Shown here: piece by piece, positions 61,877 to 64,000 of the stretch
Numbering within the stretch: the stretch's first letter is position 1
Layout: the number at the start of each line of letters is the position of its first letter
DNA from: Pelobium manganitolerans
GTDB taxonomy: Bacteria; Bacteroidota; Bacteroidia; Sphingobacteriales; Sphingobacteriaceae
DNA length: 64,000 nucleotides
NCBI RefSeq assembly: GCF_003609575.1
Contig: NZ_MBTA01000029.1
Coordinates: forward strand, 1 to 64,000
Reading direction: 5' to 3'
The notes under the pieces: model-generated
What the model was told of the DNA's origin: nothing
Databases searched by the model: none
What the model saw: only the letters and a program-made list of their open reading frames with translations
Made by a program: the position numbers and the translations under genes

Positions 61877-63154
61877 TTATTTTGTAATTTTTGTTATGTG
61901 CCCTTGCGCACCGTAATAAAGAATATATAAATAACACGGAAGCATACACCACAGAAAGGCTGAGTGTGGCCCCGCGGAACGCTCAAAGGCGGCATAAATT
62001 TGGGGAATAATGGCCCCTCCGGAAATTCCCATAACCAAGAGTGCAGAACCAATTTTGGTAAAACGTCCAAGTCCTTTAATGGCCAGCGGAAATATGGCTG
62101 GCCACATCAATGAGTTAGACAAACCCAACAAGGCAATAAAAAAAATGCTGGTAAAACCTACGCTTAGATAAGCTCCTAAAGTAAAAACAACGCCTGTAAC
62201 TGCAGAAACCATTAATGCTCGCTGCTGACTGATATATTTTGGGATACAAACAATACCTATAATATAGCCTACTACCATAGCAATAAGGGTGTAGGAGGTG
62301 AAAATTTTAGTCTGATTTAAGCTTAAGCCCAACGACTGCCCATAAGGTCCAATTACGTCGCCGGCCATAACCTCAACACCTACGTATAAAAATAAGCAGA
62401 GGATTCCTAAATTAAGATTTCTGTAGCTAAAAACATTCTTTTTCGGCGCTACGGTTACGCCATCGTCGCCAATCTCATCACTATCCGTGTCTATTTCGGG
62501 CAGTGTAGAGAAGATGATGAGCAACGCCAGAATAAGCAACACCGCTGCAATAACGACATAGGGCAGTATCACACGCTGAGCCAGCTCAGACAATAATAAA
62601 CTATGTCGCAAAGGATCTGTAATTGTTTTGGCTTTATCTTCAATTTCTTGAGCGCCATTCAATACCAAAGCACCTAAAACGATGGGACTAAGTGCTCCTG
62701 CCGCTTTATTGCAGATTCCCATTATGCTGATTCTTTTCGCAGCACTTTCTATTGGGCCCACGATGGTAATATAAGGATTAGATGCGGTCTGTAGCAACGC
62801 AAGTCCCATTCCTTGCACAAAAAGGCCGCTTAAAAACAAGGGGAAGCTGCGCATGTATGCGGCTGGCACAAAAACGAGCGCACCAACCGCCATAACCATT
62901 AGACCGACTGCCATTCCTTTCTTAAAACCGGTCATTTTCAAAATGTAAGAAGACGGAATAGCCAGAAAAAAATAGGCCATGTAGAAAGCAAAAGTGACTA
63001 ACAATGCTTGTGCGGTGCTTAGTTCACAGGCGAGCTGTAAAAAAGGTATAAGCGTACCGTTTAGCCATGTAACAAAGCCAAACACGAAAAAAAGTATTCC
63101 AATAATGGCTACCGGCCCAAGTCCTTTAGCAGCAGATGATGTAGAACTGTTCAT
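61877..63154 (-). CDS. nagP: MFS permease, NagP/FucP-like
   Basis: This 425-aa, 12-helix sugar symporter has FVFGFVTWLNGTLIPFLQLA, MTGFKKGMAVGLMVMAVGAL and TASNPYITIVGPIESAAKRI, the NagP/FucP pattern. It lies 16 bases after the NagB gene, so a GlcNAc uptake role is the most likely. It is a second permease of the same family as the one at 45357 (about the same length and motif order), which suggests two related but different substrates. Confidence 0.9.
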   Translation of the reverse strand: MNSSTSSAAKGLGPVAIIGILFFVFGFVTWLNGTLIPFLQLACELSTAQALLVTFAFYMAYFFLAIPSSYILKMTGFKKGMAVGLMVMAVGALVFVPAAYMRSFPLFLSGLFVQGMGLALLQTASNPYITIVGPIESAAKRISIMGICNKAAGALSPIVLGALVLNGAQEIEDKAKTITDPLRHSLLLSELAQRVILPYVVIAAVLLILALLIIFSTLPEIDTDSDEIGDDGVTVAPKKNVFSYRNLNLGILCLFLYVGVEVMAGDVIGPYGQSLGLSLNQTKIFTSYTLIAMVVGYIIGIVCIPKYISQQRALMVSAVTGVVFTLGAYLSVGFTSIFFIALLGLSNSLMWPAIFPLAIKGLGRFTKIGSALLVMGISGGAIIPQIYAAFERSAGPHSAFLWCMLPCYLYILYYGAQGHITKITK

Positions 63155-63170
63155 AAAAATGTTTTAATAT

Positions 63171-64000
63171 TTAAAATTCCCACTTCACGAATGCTTCCAT
63201 AGCTTCATACTCGGCCAAACCTAACCGGTCATACGCTTTAGCTGTTTCACTGGTGCGCTCTTCGGCACGTACCCAAAATTCGCGTGCATCCTCTCCCGGA
63301 AAAACCGGCATATCTTTCTGTGATTGGTGCTTGAAAATCGCCTGTCTTTTTTTAAGCACCTCCTGTGGCGATAGCGGTACGGCCATCTGAATTTCATGAA
63401 TCTCAAACTCGTGCCATGCACCTCTGTAAAGCCACAACCAGCAATCTTTCACCCATTCTTCTGTTTGCTTTAAACGCTTTAGCGCTTCTAAAATAATATT
63501 GAAACAAACTTTGTGGGTGCCATGTGGGTCGGCAAAATCACCGGCTGCAAAAACCTGATGTGGCTTTACTTTTTGCAATAAATCCATGGTTTGCTTTATG
63601 TCGTCTTCAAAAACTAGATCTTTAGCGGTTTTGCCACGGTCGTAAAAAGGTAAATCCATAAAATGGATATTTTCATCGGGCAAACCGGCAAACCGGGCTC
63701 CGGCAATAGCTTCGCCTTTTCTGATAAGCCCTTTAACCATCAAAAGTTCGGGAATATCTGGCTGGTTTGGGGTTTTTGACGCCAAAAAATCCTTCATACG
63801 CTGATAGGTGGCTTCTAAATCAGTGCAGCTTTCCTGACGTGCTTTCGCAAAATCTATGTTAAACTCAACAAAGCGCAGGGCATCTTCGTCCCATACCGCC
63901 GTATTTCCAGAAGTTTGGTAAGCTACATGTACATTATGGCCCTGGTCCGCAAGTCTAATAAATGTACCGCCCATAGATATCACATCATCATCCGGATGGG
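63171..64000 (-). CDS. nagB: C-terminal part of a NagB-PIG-L fusion (glucosamine-6-phosphate deaminase type), cut by the window end
   Basis: The window shows the last 276 or so codons; the gene continues past 64000. The visible part is the LmbE/PIG-L-like domain: the HPDDDVISMGGT zinc-site motif at the window edge, a second ADPHGTH site near 63530, and YEAMEAFVKWEF at the C terminus. In Bacteroidota this domain forms the C-terminal half of a protein of about 640 residues whose N-terminal half is NagB, which converts glucosamine-6-phosphate to fructose-6-phosphate and ammonia. The NagB half is not visible, so the name relies on that known fusion. It heads the operon ending in GDPD, as far as seen. 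Confidence 0.85.
   Translation of the reverse strand, partial: HPDDDVISMGGTFIRLADQGHNVHVAYQTSGNTAVWDEDALRFVEFNIDFAKARQESCTDLEATYQRMKDFLASKTPNQPDIPELLMVKGLIRKGEAIAGARFAGLPDENIHFMDLPFYDRGKTAKDLVFEDDIKQTMDLLQKVKPHQVFAAGDFADPHGTHKVCFNIILEALKRLKQTEEWVKDCWLWLYRGAWHEFEIHEIQMAVPLSPQEVLKKRQAIFKHQSQKDMPVFPGEDAREFWVRAEERTSETAKAYDRLGLAEYEAMEAFVKWEF

Overview
The window comes from a Bacteroidota chromosome, most likely Sphingobacteriaceae (Pedobacter-like). The evidence is two SusC/SusD pairs, type IX secretion sorting domains, Tra genes of the Bacteroidota conjugative-transposon type, AT-rich DNA, promoter-like TAnnTTTR boxes and few Shine-Dalgarno sites. No species can be named from sequence reading alone.

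Bases 1 to about 6250 are a worn mobile element. A tyrosine recombinase of the Bacteroidota type sits at the left end beside an array of inverted and direct repeats. Next come a short MobC-like gene and a 5'-truncated toprim primase on the minus strand. A plus-strand run follows: TraL-like, TraM, a conserved hypothetical, two related winged-helix-like proteins and an excisionase-like HTH protein. The relaxase and most transfer genes are absent. About 700 bases of degenerate DNA (5580-6289) follow.

Bases 6290-26825 form an amino-sugar polysaccharide utilization locus. A NagX-like transmembrane glucosamine N-acetyltransferase and a CstA transporter diverge from a NagC-like ROK repressor. Facing them is a minus-strand operon, in transcription order: SusC, SusD, SusC, SusD, a Tat-exported Gfo/Idh/MocA oxidoreductase, a DUF4855 lipoprotein, a GH20 beta-hexosaminidase, an SGNH hydrolase with circularly permuted motif order, and L-serine ammonia-lyase.

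Bases 26989-47805 form one tightly packed 14-gene minus-strand operon with a strong oxidative character. In transcription order it encodes an AGE-family 2-epimerase, an MFS sugar permease, a Tat-exported FAD oxidoreductase, a PQQ-type sugar dehydrogenase fused to cytochrome c, an Nramp-fold transporter without the metal-binding motifs, an SDR with a changed catalytic motif and a DHDPS-like aldolase. These are followed by three paralogous exported beta-propeller-like proteins, a cytochrome c, a TonB-dependent receptor, a ThuA-domain protein and a PVC-type dehydrogenase with a C-terminal cytochrome c. I know of no described pathway with this gene set, and it is the best candidate here for an undescribed system.

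Bases 47973-57434 hold a large secreted protein of unknown function with a toroid-like C-terminal part, two divergent pairs each made of a type IX-sorted protein and a phosphodiester glycosidase (NAGPA family), a DUF4886 protein, and a scar where two genes have been cut off against each other (one an ECF sigma factor). Bases 57467-64000 form another minus-strand operon: NagB-type deaminase (cut by the window end), a NagP-like permease, an MFS gene broken at a G7 tract, a Gfo/Idh oxidoreductase, a sugar isomerase and a GDPD lipoprotein.

Taken together, I infer that the locus takes up and breaks down an N-acetylglucosamine-containing glycan, possibly phosphodiester-linked or attached to a peptide. 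Hexosaminidase and phosphodiester glycosidases would act outside the cytoplasm, NagX would re-acetylate glucosamine, NagB would feed glycolysis, and a periplasmic redox branch would oxidise some sugar and pass electrons to c-type cytochromes.
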